Assembly (NCBI GenBank): GCA_026003475.1 | Contig: BPHJ01000001.1 | Span: forward strand, 1,611,189 to 1,675,188 | Reading direction: 5' to 3' | Origin: Candidatus Kapaibacterium sp. | Lineage (GTDB): Bacteria; Bacteroidota; Ignavibacteria; Kapaibacteriales; NICIL-2 | DNA length: 64,000 nt | The notes under the pieces: generated by a model | Told to the model about the DNA's origin: nothing | The model's database searches: none | The model's input: the letters and a program-made list of their open reading frames with translations, nothing else | Part shown: piece by piece, positions 37,615 through 47,037 of the stretch | How the letters are laid out: every line of letters begins with the position of its first letter | How positions within the stretch are numbered: the stretch's first letter is position 1 | Made by a program: the position numbers and the translations under genes

Positions 37615-38829
37615 ATGAATCCAACGCTCCAGCGCATGGCACCATCGAAAACCCCTCCTTCTCCCAGTGGGGCGACAATTGCCGTGCTCTTTGCCGATCC
37701 CGATCCTCTCGTTCGGGATGCGGTCGAGCTACATTTTCGTGCGCATCCAACTATTGCCGCCGAGACGGTTGCAACCGCTGAGCAGGCGCTGGAGACATTC
37801 TCCCCATCATCCCGCTACGATGCTCTCGTTCTCGACGTCACAATGCCGGGTGCTCCCGAGCTGAGCGCCCAGTTCCGAACCCTCAATCGCGCAGTGATTG
37901 CCACTGTGCCCCTGACCGATGTCGCTGCAGCAGAACGCCTGCTACCGGACGTAAACACCCTTCTGTTGACCAAACCACTCTCGATGCATGCGCTCGAGCG
38001 CGCCATTACTGTTGCCGCCCACGCGAGCCGACTCGAGCGCCAGCTTACCCACCTGCAGAATATTGCAGCGCAGCAGCGCGAGCAGGATCGCCGCATCCAG
38101 GAATTCCAGCAGGAGCGGGAGCAGTTGTTGGAGCAGTTGGAACAGCACAAGCAGCGCTTCCGCACAGCGATCCACGACATGCAGAACCCCATCGCAAACC
38201 TGAGCGCTTTGCTCAAGGAGCTCCACAATCGGCGGGAGCAATTGCCGCCATGGGCAACCGAAAGCATCGAGCTCTGCACACAGTCGGTCGCACTTCTGCA
38301 GGTGCTCATCGAGGACGTTCTCAGCGCTACGCAGTTGGATAGTCGCCCCACCCTCCAACGGCGTCAGCTCGATGTTGCCCAACTGCTCCGCTCCTGTGCC
38401 CGGCGATTTACAGCAGCCGCCGAACGAAAGAACATCTGGATCAATGTGCTGACGCCACCGGCACTGCCACCGCTCGAAGCCGATGAGTACCACCTAACCA
38501 AAGCACTCGATAACCTCATCAGCAATGCGATCAAGTACACCCCTCCCGGTGGGGCAGTCACACTCGAAGCCGCAAGCGATGGAGAATCCATTGTGCTGCG
38601 TGTCCGCGATACCGGCGTCGGGCTAACCCCCGAGGACATCGCAAACGCATTCGGTGAATTCAAACGGCTCTCCTCCAGACCAACCGCAGGGGAACCGAGC
38701 ACAGGTTTGGGACTCTACATTGTTCGTCGCATCGCCGAGCTGCATGGCGGTAGTGTGCATGTGGAAAGTCCCGGCAAGGGCATGGGCTCGACGTTCACGC
38801 TGACAATACCATTGCATCCTTCATCGTAG
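37615..38829 (+). CDS. Hybrid protein: receiver domain plus histidine kinase
   Basis: A 404-residue soluble signalling protein with no membrane segment. Residues 22-135 are a response-regulator receiver: FADPD acidic pair, phospho-acceptor Asp74 in ALVLDVTMPG and Lys120 in LLLTKP. Residues 138-182 are a Gln/Glu-rich coiled coil. The dimerisation helix holds the phospho-His (His187) in RFRTAIHDMQNPIANL. The ATPase domain shows DNLISNAIKYTPPGG (N box), RDTGVGLTPEDI (G1) and GLGLYIVRRIAELHGG (G2). Output proteins are not in the window. It probably receives phosphate from another kinase and sends or removes it. The YciO gene follows after four bases. Confidence 0.92.
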   Translation: MNPTLQRMAPSKTPPSPSGATIAVLFADPDPLVRDAVELHFRAHPTIAAETVATAEQALETFSPSSRYDALVLDVTMPGAPELSAQFRTLNRAVIATVPLTDVAAAERLLPDVNTLLLTKPLSMHALERAITVAAHASRLERQLTHLQNIAAQQREQDRRIQEFQQEREQLLEQLEQHKQRFRTAIHDMQNPIANLSALLKELHNRREQLPPWATESIELCTQSVALLQVLIEDVLSATQLDSRPTLQRRQLDVAQLLRSCARRFTAAAERKNIWINVLTPPALPPLEADEYHLTKALDNLISNAIKYTPPGGAVTLEAASDGESIVLRVRDTGVGLTPEDIANAFGEFKRLSSRPTAGEPSTGLGLYIVRRIAELHGGSVHVESPGKGMGSTFTLTIPLHPSS

Positions 38830-38833
38830 CAGC

Positions 38834-39496
38834 ATGCCGCACCTCGTCATTCCGATCCACCCGGTCACACCCGAGCAGCGGCTGATTGCTACAATTGCCG
38901 ATCTCCTGCGGCAGGGGCAACTGCTCCTTTACCCATCCGATACGGGCATGGCATTCGGCTGCGCACTGCGCAATCGAGCCGCCATCGAACGGATTCGGCG
39001 CATCCGTAACCTGGAAGAAACCAAATTCATGACGTTTCTTTGCCCATCGCTATCGGACTTATCGTCGTATGCACACGTGAGCAACCGTGCCTATCGGATC
39101 ATTCGCCGGCTTGTCCCTGGACCGGTCACGTTCATTCTCCCGGCAACGAAAGCCGTTCCCAGCTTCGCCCACGATCCGAAGCGGCGTACCGTTGGTATTC
39201 GCGTCCCAGCAGCGACAATCCCCCGGAGTATCCTGACTGAACTGGGCCAGCCGTTGATCTCCATCAGCGCAACAAGCGCCGACGATGCATACTTCGACCC
39301 CGACGAAGCCGTCGAAGTATTCGGTGCCTACGTGGACTGCGCCGTTACCGTCCAGCACCATTCTTGGCATACCGAGCCGCTCTTCACCGGTCCATCCACA
39401 GTGCTCGATCTTACCGACGACGAACAGCCACGCATTCTCCGGCGTGGCGCTGCCATCGAACAAGTCGAAGAGCTACTCGACATCGAGCATGCTTAG
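38834..39496 (+). CDS. Sua5/YciO/YrdC-family protein (YciO-like)
   Basis: A 220-residue protein with the YrdC fold. It shows LLLYPSDTGMAFGCAL, ETKFMTFLCPSLSDLSSYAH, LVPGPVTFILPATKAVP, RTVGIRVPA and ISISATSADD. These match the YciO branch rather than TsaC, which makes threonylcarbamoyl-adenylate for tRNA t6A; the exact role of YciO is less certain. It lacks the Sua5 C-terminal domain. Four bases after the kinase gene and end-to-end with the following minus-strand gene. Confidence 0.87.
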   Translation: MPHLVIPIHPVTPEQRLIATIADLLRQGQLLLYPSDTGMAFGCALRNRAAIERIRRIRNLEETKFMTFLCPSLSDLSSYAHVSNRAYRIIRRLVPGPVTFILPATKAVPSFAHDPKRRTVGIRVPAATIPRSILTELGQPLISISATSADDAYFDPDEAVEVFGAYVDCAVTVQHHSWHTEPLFTGPSTVLDLTDDEQPRILRRGAAIEQVEELLDIEHA

Positions 39497-39497
39497 C

Positions 39498-42400
39498 TCA
39501 GCGCACCACTGCCAGCGGCAGAACCTGCACCACATGCCCTGCAACATAGCGGCACCAATACATGCCGGCGGGGAGATCGTTGAGTTTGGTGGTTAGCTGA
39601 TAGACCCCGCGTTGTTGGACTGCCTGGCCGTCCCGAAGCACCGCCACCGCTTGCCCCTGCGTATTGAAAAGCTCGATTCGTACCGGCGTGTCGTAGCCGA
39701 GCGAATAGATCAGCGTGACGGCATCATTGGCAGGGTTGGGCGCTATTTCCTGGATGCCAAACGTTGTGCTGCTAACATGCACAAACCGCAACTCTCGGAC
39801 GCACAATTGCATCGTGACTGCCTGGCTTGCGGTTTCAAGTTGAATGCAGGGAGTAAGCGCTGGCGTTGGCAGTAGCTCGATGGTCGGTTCGAGCTTGTAC
39901 GACTGTCCAAGCAGCGTGCCCATCGTTAGGCGGAGGAGTTCGCCATCGTACAGAATCGGCCCGGTACCGGTGCCGGAAATTGTTAGCAGCGAGCCATCGG
40001 GTGCGACCGTCTCGCTCACGCCGAACGACCATCCCCCCAGATCCGTTCGCGTTGCCACTTGATAGGAACCAGTGTAGTACATCAGCTCAGCCGGATAGCG
40101 AATCTGCAGTGTCAGATCGCGAATGTCGAGTACGCTCCATTGGTCAGCCGCCAGCGAGATTGAGTACACAAGGTTGTTACCGGGTACCAATGGCTGCACG
40201 GGATCGAGCATAGGTTGAAGCAAGACTCGTAAGCGCTGCCGATCCGATCGCAGCGTAACAACCACGCTTGTATCGCCTGCATCCTCCGAGCGCACTGTGA
40301 TTGCGAGGATAACCTCGGGACTACTCAACCGCACACGGCAGCGATACCGCCAACGTTCGCCTACCGCAATCATCCTCGGCAAGAGCGGGAGCAGATTGGT
40401 TTGCGTGGTATCGCCGAGAGCAACCGCACTGCTTTCACTCACCGTGGCATTCCCGCCGCGGACTTCGGCTTCGATGCTTTCGATGCGTGCATCCTGATCG
40501 CTCAGACTCGATGGGTTTTCGATGAGCAGTTCGATCGTGGCTGAATCGCACGTGTATTGCGGACGTACAATGCTCTCCACCTGCACCCGCACAGCAATCC
40601 GGCACGGCACAACTGCCACCACAACTGTATCATGTTCGGTGCATCCATCGAGAGTCGTCGTCGTGAGCACATATTGGGTTGTCTGCTGGGGAGATGCAAT
40701 AGGACTGGCGCAATCATCGCACGATAGCCCCGATGATGGTTGCCACTGGTAGCGGTAGGTTGTTTGTGCTCCGATGGGCTGCAACTGGTACGCCGCTCCA
40801 ATGCAGAGCCGAATGCTATCGGGTACTGTGATCTGGGGAAGCGGGCGCACGCGGATCTGCACACTGCCTTCGATGCTACATCCTTCTGCTGTGCGACTCC
40901 GAACGGTGATCTGGCGTGATTCTGTCGCCAGGTAACGCACCGTCGAACAGTCATAGCAGTCCAATGGCACTGTTCGATCCCATTCGAGCACGCCATCGCT
41001 GGTCGCTTGCACGTGCACGCTGGTTCCTTCGCACACTGTCGTATCGAGCGGGGTAAGCTCGAGCGTTGGCCGTGGATGCACAATGACTTGCACTCGTGCT
41101 TGATTGGAGCATCCCGTGGACGTACTCGCCGTGATGGTGTAGGTTTGGCTAGTCGTTGCAATGATCGCAGTTGAATCGCATGTTGGGCAGAGCACCCCAT
41201 CGCTGGGCTCCCACCTGACTTGATCGGCGCCGGTGACCGTTGCCGCAACTACCGCAGTATCGCCAGCACAGAGCGTCAGTGGCGATGAAACCGTAATGCT
41301 CGGGCGTGGATGCACGGTAATGGTCATCGAATCGCGAACGCTGCATTGGCTGCTTCCATTCCCCGCGCTAATCACAACCGTATAGGTTCGAGTCTCGGTC
41401 GGTGTGAAGACCGGCGTCAGACACCCTGTGCACGAAACATCCGTTGATGGCGAAATCGAGATATTGTCTGCTCCGGTTGCAACCAACTGGAGCTGCACAC
41501 TCTCACCGGCACAGATGACAGTATCTGGCAGCGGCTGCAGTGTTGGTTTGGCAACGACACGCACTTCGATTGTCGCTTGTGTGGTGCAGCCAGCCGAATC
41601 CCCTGTGACCGTGTAGCGTGTGGTTCGTTGGGGTCGGAACGTGACCATCTTGCAGTCTGTGCAGCTGAGACCTTGAGCAGGAGACCAGCGCACCGTACCA
41701 CCGTAGTCGAGCGTGAGGACAAGACTATCGCCCTCGCACAGCGTAACGACCGGAGGAATTTTCCCCAATAACCCCGGTGCATACCGTACGCGAATGCTGT
41801 CACGTGTTTCGCAGTGCTCCGAATTGGCGTTTCGAGCAATAGCGGTGTACACAATTTCAGTGCCTGGTTGGGGCACAACGGTTGTCTGCGGGCAGATGCT
41901 ACAGCCGAGTCCTTCGGTCGGTTGCCATTGGATACTTTGGAAGCTTCCTTCAGCAGCTATCGTTACCGCTACATCGCTGCAGACCACCGTATCAGGACGG
42001 ACGCGAATTTGTGGTTTGCCATAGACGGTGATGAGCACATCATCGCTGACCGAGCAGCCGAGCGAGTCAAGCCCGACCAGTTGCAATTTCGTTGTCGCTG
42101 TTGGTGCGAGGGTGATTTGGTGGCACGTATCGCAGGGAATGACAAGCTGGGGATATCCAGGTGCAACCGACCACTTGACTGCATAGGCGGTACCCTGAAC
42201 CGAGATGGTAATGCTATCACCCAAGCAGAGTTCACGGTCGGGCCCAGCACTGACGGTAATATCGGGCACATCGGGCAGGAATGCCATACCGCCAATGTAG
42301 CCATAGGAATCGGCGTACCCGTAGCCATAGACGTAGAGTCCGAATAAACGCGGGCTTTCGATCGTATGCGCGCCATCGGTTACACGGATATTGGCGTACA

Positions 42401-43706
42401 CATAGCATGTGTTGGGCACCTCTTTGAAGTCCGCAACAAGGGTATCGCCATCGAGCAGGATGCTGCGGGTGTTGTTCGGTGTCGTGACAACGGTAATGTA
42501 TTGCTCGTAGTAAGTATTTCCACCTCCTGGATGGGCCACTTGGCAGGACTGGAATCGGTAATGGGATAGGTATTGCCGCCGCGGCGGAATAATCATCATG
42601 AATGGGTCGCCCAATTGGAGATCACTGGTGCTAGAGAATGAACGTTTGAACAGCGCAACCATCACCGGCTGGCTTGCTTCCAGCAGTGCCGCTTGTTGCA
42701 GCGGTGCTTGGTAGTACTGCCCCCGTTGGAGCTGAGCAACAACCCGTCCGTTGATTTTGATTTCGGTGCCATTCTCTGCAGCAAGAACCCGGTAGATATC
42801 GGTTGCTCCTTGGGTCGGTGGAGATGCTCCCTGCGGTTCCGCCAGCGGTGTGATAATGTAGGTTGTTCCCCACACCGAGCGCGGGATCATCTGCTCATAG
42901 AGCTGGTCGCGTGATACAAGCTGACCCCGCATTTGGACGGGCACCAGCGCGCGCTGATGACCAGCGAAGACGGCGATTTTCTTCGTAGCGACAATGCGCG
43001 TACCAGTCAGGTCGTAGTTCAGGTTCGTTCGGGAAAACTCTGCTTGATAGAGGATCGCTTGTCCTCGATTGATTCGAACATTCTTGATCTGCATCCCTGT
43101 CTCGGTCGTCGGTGCAGTAGGGTAGATGGTTACATCGGTTCCGTCCTCGATGCCCACAATGGCAAACTCCGATGGGGTCGTCTGGGTGCTCAATGTTCCA
43201 TTGATATCGCGAACTCCATCGGTGTTGTAGCTCATGATGTAGTACTCCGTGCCGAGCGTTGTCACCGGCAACACCAACGTTGCATCGCTGGTCGTGAGGG
43301 CTTGATTGAGCGCATAGACCGCAACGTCGCGATCGGCAGTCACGCGAAACACCCGTGGGCTGAGCGTTTCATTTTCATTTGGGGTAACAAACGTTCCATT
43401 GTTGTTGTAGCCAAACAGCTCATAGGGACGGTACTGGACGCGATGGAGAACTATTTGCTGAGGGTTGGAGATGGTAAAAGTTCGGGTTTGAGTTTGTCCA
43501 ATGTTATTCGTGTAGGTAATCGTGCCAGTGGTTGGTTGATCAGCGACAATGAACAAATAGAGGCTATCGGTTGCGTCGTCGCCGTTGTTGTGGTAATTAG
43601 GCAAGAACACCACATAGAAATCCCGCCCGCGTGTTGTTTGCTGTGCATGGACATTTGCAGAAGCAAAAGCAACCGCAATCGCAACACCGAGTAAAGTGGT
43701 ACGCAT
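39498..43706 (-). CDS. Large secreted protein: IgGFc-binding-like N-domain, CxxC Ig/PKD-like repeats, T9SS sorting domain
   Basis: A 1402-residue protein from ATG at 43706 with signal peptide MRTTLLGVAIAVAFASANVHA. Residues 25-480 resemble the IgGFc-binding N-terminal domain found in metazoan and bacterial adhesins (GRDFYVVFLPNYHNNGDDAT, TEFAIVGIED-type segments, FAGHQRALVP). Residues 490-1090 hold about eight beta-sandwich repeats, each with a start like DTVVCSDVAVTI or LTLCAGDTAVVA and an internal CxxC (CDTC, CSIC, CTDC, CTGC, CPTC, CYDC, CDDC). The end has a type IX sorting domain (IAPNPANDAVTLIYSLG to GVYQL and LPLAVVR). The internal Cys pairs suggest disulphide or metal stabilisation. 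It is probably an adhesin or cell-surface scaffold. Divergent from leucine dehydrogenase. Confidence 0.85.
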   Translation of the reverse strand: MRTTLLGVAIAVAFASANVHAQQTTRGRDFYVVFLPNYHNNGDDATDSLYLFIVADQPTTGTITYTNNIGQTQTRTFTISNPQQIVLHRVQYRPYELFGYNNNGTFVTPNENETLSPRVFRVTADRDVAVYALNQALTTSDATLVLPVTTLGTEYYIMSYNTDGVRDINGTLSTQTTPSEFAIVGIEDGTDVTIYPTAPTTETGMQIKNVRINRGQAILYQAEFSRTNLNYDLTGTRIVATKKIAVFAGHQRALVPVQMRGQLVSRDQLYEQMIPRSVWGTTYIITPLAEPQGASPPTQGATDIYRVLAAENGTEIKINGRVVAQLQRGQYYQAPLQQAALLEASQPVMVALFKRSFSSTSDLQLGDPFMMIIPPRRQYLSHYRFQSCQVAHPGGGNTYYEQYITVVTTPNNTRSILLDGDTLVADFKEVPNTCYVYANIRVTDGAHTIESPRLFGLYVYGYGYADSYGYIGGMAFLPDVPDITVSAGPDRELCLGDSITISVQGTAYAVKWSVAPGYPQLVIPCDTCHQITLAPTATTKLQLVGLDSLGCSVSDDVLITVYGKPQIRVRPDTVVCSDVAVTIAAEGSFQSIQWQPTEGLGCSICPQTTVVPQPGTEIVYTAIARNANSEHCETRDSIRVRYAPGLLGKIPPVVTLCEGDSLVLTLDYGGTVRWSPAQGLSCTDCKMVTFRPQRTTRYTVTGDSAGCTTQATIEVRVVAKPTLQPLPDTVICAGESVQLQLVATGADNISISPSTDVSCTGCLTPVFTPTETRTYTVVISAGNGSSQCSVRDSMTITVHPRPSITVSSPLTLCAGDTAVVAATVTGADQVRWEPSDGVLCPTCDSTAIIATTSQTYTITASTSTGCSNQARVQVIVHPRPTLELTPLDTTVCEGTSVHVQATSDGVLEWDRTVPLDCYDCSTVRYLATESRQITVRSRTAEGCSIEGSVQIRVRPLPQITVPDSIRLCIGAAYQLQPIGAQTTYRYQWQPSSGLSCDDCASPIASPQQTTQYVLTTTTLDGCTEHDTVVVAVVPCRIAVRVQVESIVRPQYTCDSATIELLIENPSSLSDQDARIESIEAEVRGGNATVSESSAVALGDTTQTNLLPLLPRMIAVGERWRYRCRVRLSSPEVILAITVRSEDAGDTSVVVTLRSDRQRLRVLLQPMLDPVQPLVPGNNLVYSISLAADQWSVLDIRDLTLQIRYPAELMYYTGSYQVATRTDLGGWSFGVSETVAPDGSLLTISGTGTGPILYDGELLRLTMGTLLGQSYKLEPTIELLPTPALTPCIQLETASQAVTMQLCVRELRFVHVSSTTFGIQEIAPNPANDAVTLIYSLGYDTPVRIELFNTQGQAVAVLRDGQAVQQRGVYQLTTKLNDLPAGMYWCRYVAGHVVQVLPLAVVR

Positions 43707-43795
43707 GCTACCTCTCGAGAATAGTTGAACTAAGCGAAAAATACACCGGAATATCGTTCTAACCAAATGCAGTGACACCGGCCGAGCACAATCAG

Positions 43796-43803
43796 TATCT
43801 TTG
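43796..43803 (+). promoter_or_regulatory. -7 promoter box of the leucine dehydrogenase gene (TATCTTTG)
   Basis: TATCTTTG fits TAnnTTTG exactly, 47 bases before the start at 43850, in the divergent gap with the large secreted-protein gene. Confidence 0.5.
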
Positions 43804-43849
43804 TGCTTCCGATAGTTGCATCATTGCTGTATCACCACAAGGACACCTC

Positions 43850-44932
43850 ATGTTCGCCCAATTGGAGCTTTTTGGACACGAACAAGTTGTTTTCTGCAGC
43901 GACCCACAGGTTGGATTGCGCGCCATCATCGCGATTCATGATACGACGCTCGGCCCAGCACTCGGCGGTACACGTATGTGGCCATACGCTACCGATGCCG
44001 ATGCCCTCACGGATGTTCTCCGCCTGTCGCGTGGAATGACCTACAAGGCAGCAGTTGCTGGGCTCAACTTGGGCGGCGGTAAGGCAGTCATCATTGGCGA
44101 TCCGCACACCCAAAAAACCGAGATGCTGTTCCGCAGCTACGGGCGTTTTGTTGAAACCTTGCGTGGACGCTACATCACCGCCGAGGATGTCGGCACCACC
44201 GTTCGCGACATGGAGTGGATCCGTATGGAGACGCGCTACGTGACCGGCGTTGCTGGTGAGCATGGAAGCGGTGATCCATCGCCGTACACCGCCCATGGTG
44301 TGTTTGTTGGCATCAAAGCAGCGGCTAAAACTGTCTTCGGTTCTGAATCGTTGGAAGGTCGCACCGTTGCAGTGCAGGGAGCCGGGAACGTGGCACGCAA
44401 TCTTGTTGCTAAGCTCGTCGGCGATGGTGCCCGCGTGATCATCACCGATATTTTCGAAGACAAAGTCCAGCAGGTCTGCCGTGAGTACGGCGCCCAGTAT
44501 GTTCCGCCCGATGCGATCTACACCGTTGACTGCGACATCTTCTCACCGAATGCGCTCGGTGCTGTCCTCAACGACACGACCATTCCCCAACTGCGGTGCA
44601 GTATCGTTGCCGGTGGTGCCAACAATCAACTTGCCGACGAGGAGCGCCATGCCCAGATGCTTGCCGAGCGTGGTATCCTCTATGCACCCGACTACGTCAT
44701 CAATGCTGGCGGACTGATCAACGTCACCAGCGAAATCGAGCAGTGGAGCCGCGAGCAAGTCGTCCGCAAAGTTGAAAGCATCTACGACACGCTGCTGCGC
44801 ATTTTCCGCACTGCACAGGAGCACAATATCCTGACGATCGAGGCATCCAATCGGATTGCCGAAGAGCGTATCGCCCAGGCACACCACATTCACCGTACCT
44901 TCGTTGGCACCCCCACGATTCGCAATGGGTAG
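43850..44932 (+). CDS. ldh: Leucine (branched-chain) dehydrogenase
   Basis: A 360-residue Glu/Leu/Phe/Val-dehydrogenase. The N-terminal half has IIAIHDTTLGPALGGTRMWP and the catalytic lysines Lys66 (GMTYKAAVAG) and Lys78 (LNLGGGKAVII). The C-terminal Rossmann domain binds NAD: VAVQGAGNVARNLVAKLV and NEIC-like ANNQLADEE with APDYVINAGGLINV. Length and the TTLGPALGG signature match leucine dehydrogenase, which deaminates Leu, Val and Ile. AAGGA about 7 bases upstream supports ATG at 43850 over the longer frame from 43772. nusB follows after 53 bases. Confidence 0.92.
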   Translation: MFAQLELFGHEQVVFCSDPQVGLRAIIAIHDTTLGPALGGTRMWPYATDADALTDVLRLSRGMTYKAAVAGLNLGGGKAVIIGDPHTQKTEMLFRSYGRFVETLRGRYITAEDVGTTVRDMEWIRMETRYVTGVAGEHGSGDPSPYTAHGVFVGIKAAAKTVFGSESLEGRTVAVQGAGNVARNLVAKLVGDGARVIITDIFEDKVQQVCREYGAQYVPPDAIYTVDCDIFSPNALGAVLNDTTIPQLRCSIVAGGANNQLADEERHAQMLAERGILYAPDYVINAGGLINVTSEIEQWSREQVVRKVESIYDTLLRIFRTAQEHNILTIEASNRIAEERIAQAHHIHRTFVGTPTIRNG

Positions 44933-44985
44933 CACGACGATCGGCGATGCACTATTTTCGCAGTGCACGTTGTGTTCTTTGCCTG

Positions 44986-45585
44986 ATGAAACGTCCAGCC
45001 GTTGCAGCGATCGAGCCCTTTCCTCTTCGCAGCCGCGAACACGCCGACGGTAGCCGCCGTTTAGCGCGCGAGAAGGTCTTCCAAGTGCTTGCTGCCTACG
45101 AAGTGGCAGCAACCGACCGCACGCGACACTTCGAGCATATTTTCTTTCGCCTCTTTGCCGACGGCGAAGTACCCACAATCGAGCCGGACCGCATACTCCG
45201 CCCCGAAGAGATCGCCGAGATTGAAAGCGATGTACCCATCCACTGGCGGCAGAGCGACCTCGACTATGCGCACCGGCTGCTGGAGGAAGTGCTCGTGCTC
45301 CGTCCAGTCTGCGATGAACAAATCGAGCGCCATGCCATCAACTGGGAATTCGAGCGCATCGCCCATCTCGATCGCCAAATCATGCGCATCGCAATTACCG
45401 AAATGCTCCGCTTCGACGACATTCCCGTCAAGGTCAGCATCAACGAAGCGCTCGAACTGGCTAAACGCTACTCAACAGACAAAAGCAATGTGTTCATCAA
45501 CGGTATCCTCGACGCAACTGCACATGACCTGGCTGCTGCCGGCATGCTGACCAAACCGCTCGACCACATCCCAACACCGTCGTAG
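44986..45585 (+). CDS. nusB: Transcription antitermination factor NusB
   Basis: A 199-residue NusB with the all-helical fold: SRRLAREKVFQVLAAYE near the start, then ERIAHLDRQIMRIAITEML and VKVSINEALELAKRYSTD, KSNVFINGILDA at the end, which are the family signatures. It works with NusE on boxA RNA for rRNA antitermination. The protein is longer than the usual 140-160 residues because of an insertion in the middle. ATG at 44986 gives a 13-residue shorter protein than the open frame and is the more family-like start. Confidence 0.92.
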   Translation: MKRPAVAAIEPFPLRSREHADGSRRLAREKVFQVLAAYEVAATDRTRHFEHIFFRLFADGEVPTIEPDRILRPEEIAEIESDVPIHWRQSDLDYAHRLLEEVLVLRPVCDEQIERHAINWEFERIAHLDRQIMRIAITEMLRFDDIPVKVSINEALELAKRYSTDKSNVFINGILDATAHDLAAAGMLTKPLDHIPTPS

Positions 45586-45636
45586 GCTGGCACAATGTTT
45601 GCCCCTACCTTTCAAACAGCAGGAGGCTGATGACCC

Positions 45637-47031
45637 ATGCGCGTGTTGGCGTGCTTTATCTTGTTTGCGCTCTGCCTTGACACTGCAACTGTTGGGCAGA
45701 CGCTGCGTTTTGTTCGGACCGACCCGACGACAAACCCAACAGTCGTAACGGCAACCAAGCTCTTCGGACTGGACGTCGTTGCCAGCAACATTAGCAACGT
45801 CACTGCCGTCAGTTTTGAGCTCCGCTATACGGGAGCGCAGTACATCCGTTTGGCAGCCTGGAAAGCGCGCGAGCTGAGTCGCCAGAGCGTTTACGTCATT
45901 GACCGCTCCGATACGGTCACCGGCATTGGGAGCATTGCCATTGGTGTTCTCTCCGGGGAACCAACCACCGGCGTTGGGCTTGATTCACCGACGGTCGTTC
46001 ACTTGGATTTTGTGGTATTGCCCAACAGCCCGCATCGTACCTTGGTGCAGTTCGACGCACAAAATGCCGAGGCAGTCGTTGCGGGTGCACCACCCCAGCT
46101 TGTGCCGTTGGGTGTGGAACCACTGGCGCTACTCATCCACAGCTTTGTCTGGGTTTTTCCCGGCGATGCCAACAACGATGGACGCGTTGACCAGCGCGAC
46201 TACAGCACGGTTGCTCTCTACCTGGGACAAGGGACAGCAAGCGGAGTACTTCGCGGCTATCGTCGCCGGCCTGCCAGTACTCGGTGGGAGCCTCAACGCG
46301 CCCTCGCATGGGACGACGAAAACGCAACCTATGCCGATTGCGATGGCAGCGGCGATATTACGCTCGCCGATGCGCTCGTAGTGTCGCTCAACTTCGATAG
46401 CACCCATGCCGTGACTCTCTGCCAGAAGGACTATCAACCACCGTTTGCAGAGCCAGTGGTATCATCACCATTGGCAGCACGCATCACCGTCCATCTTCCC
46501 ACTACCGATGTTCAGGCAATCGCCTTGGAACTTGGGCTTCCACCGAACCTAACACTCGATGGCATTACGCCCGCCGCCGAGAGTACGTGGAGAACGGAAT
46601 TTTTCCGCTACGATGCCACCACCGGACGTGCGCTCTGCGTGATCGGCTGCATCGGGCGACCAGTAGAGCCCACCGTGGAACTTCGCCTGCTGGCTCAGCA
46701 GGAACAAATCACTGCTCCACCAGTGATGGTGTCTGGCTATGCTCTCCTGCAATCGAGCAGATCCATTGTCCCGATTGAAGGAACTGTTGCATCTGTCCAA
46801 GCGGTTGCCGATCCGCGACGCGTGGGAGTCTTTCCGCAGCCAGCGACGACTGAACTTATCATCGTTGCGCCAGAAGCCTCACGGGCACGGCTCTATACGC
46901 AGCAGGGACAATTGCTCGATACTATCGCACTCTGCAGTGGAAGCACTCGGTACGCCCTCAGCGCTCTCGATAGCGGACTCTACTGGCTTGTGACAGACGA
47001 TGCTATCATTCCCGTTCTCATCGCCCGATGA
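45637..47031 (+). CDS. Secreted protein with cohesin-like domain, dockerin-like Ca loops and T9SS sorting domain
   Basis: A 464-residue protein with a signal peptide (MRVLACFILFALCLDTATVG). Residues 25-165 are a cohesin-like beta-sandwich (LFGLDVVASNISNVTAVSF). Two EF-hand-like loops of dockerin type I follow: PGDANNDGRVDQRDYSTVAL and DCDGSGDITLADALVVSLN, each with Asp/Asn at calcium positions and a trailing helix. A second beta domain and a type IX sorting C-terminus (VGVFPQPATTELIIVAP to GLYWLVTDD) close it. The role is probably surface assembly or attachment; no enzyme motif is seen. It lies 51 bases after nusB and 6 before the phosphoesterase gene, on the same strand. Confidence 0.82.
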   Translation: MRVLACFILFALCLDTATVGQTLRFVRTDPTTNPTVVTATKLFGLDVVASNISNVTAVSFELRYTGAQYIRLAAWKARELSRQSVYVIDRSDTVTGIGSIAIGVLSGEPTTGVGLDSPTVVHLDFVVLPNSPHRTLVQFDAQNAEAVVAGAPPQLVPLGVEPLALLIHSFVWVFPGDANNDGRVDQRDYSTVALYLGQGTASGVLRGYRRRPASTRWEPQRALAWDDENATYADCDGSGDITLADALVVSLNFDSTHAVTLCQKDYQPPFAEPVVSSPLAARITVHLPTTDVQAIALELGLPPNLTLDGITPAAESTWRTEFFRYDATTGRALCVIGCIGRPVEPTVELRLLAQQEQITAPPVMVSGYALLQSSRSIVPIEGTVASVQAVADPRRVGVFPQPATTELIIVAPEASRARLYTQQGQLLDTIALCSGSTRYALSALDSGLYWLVTDDAIIPVLIAR

Positions 47032-47037
47032 ACACTC

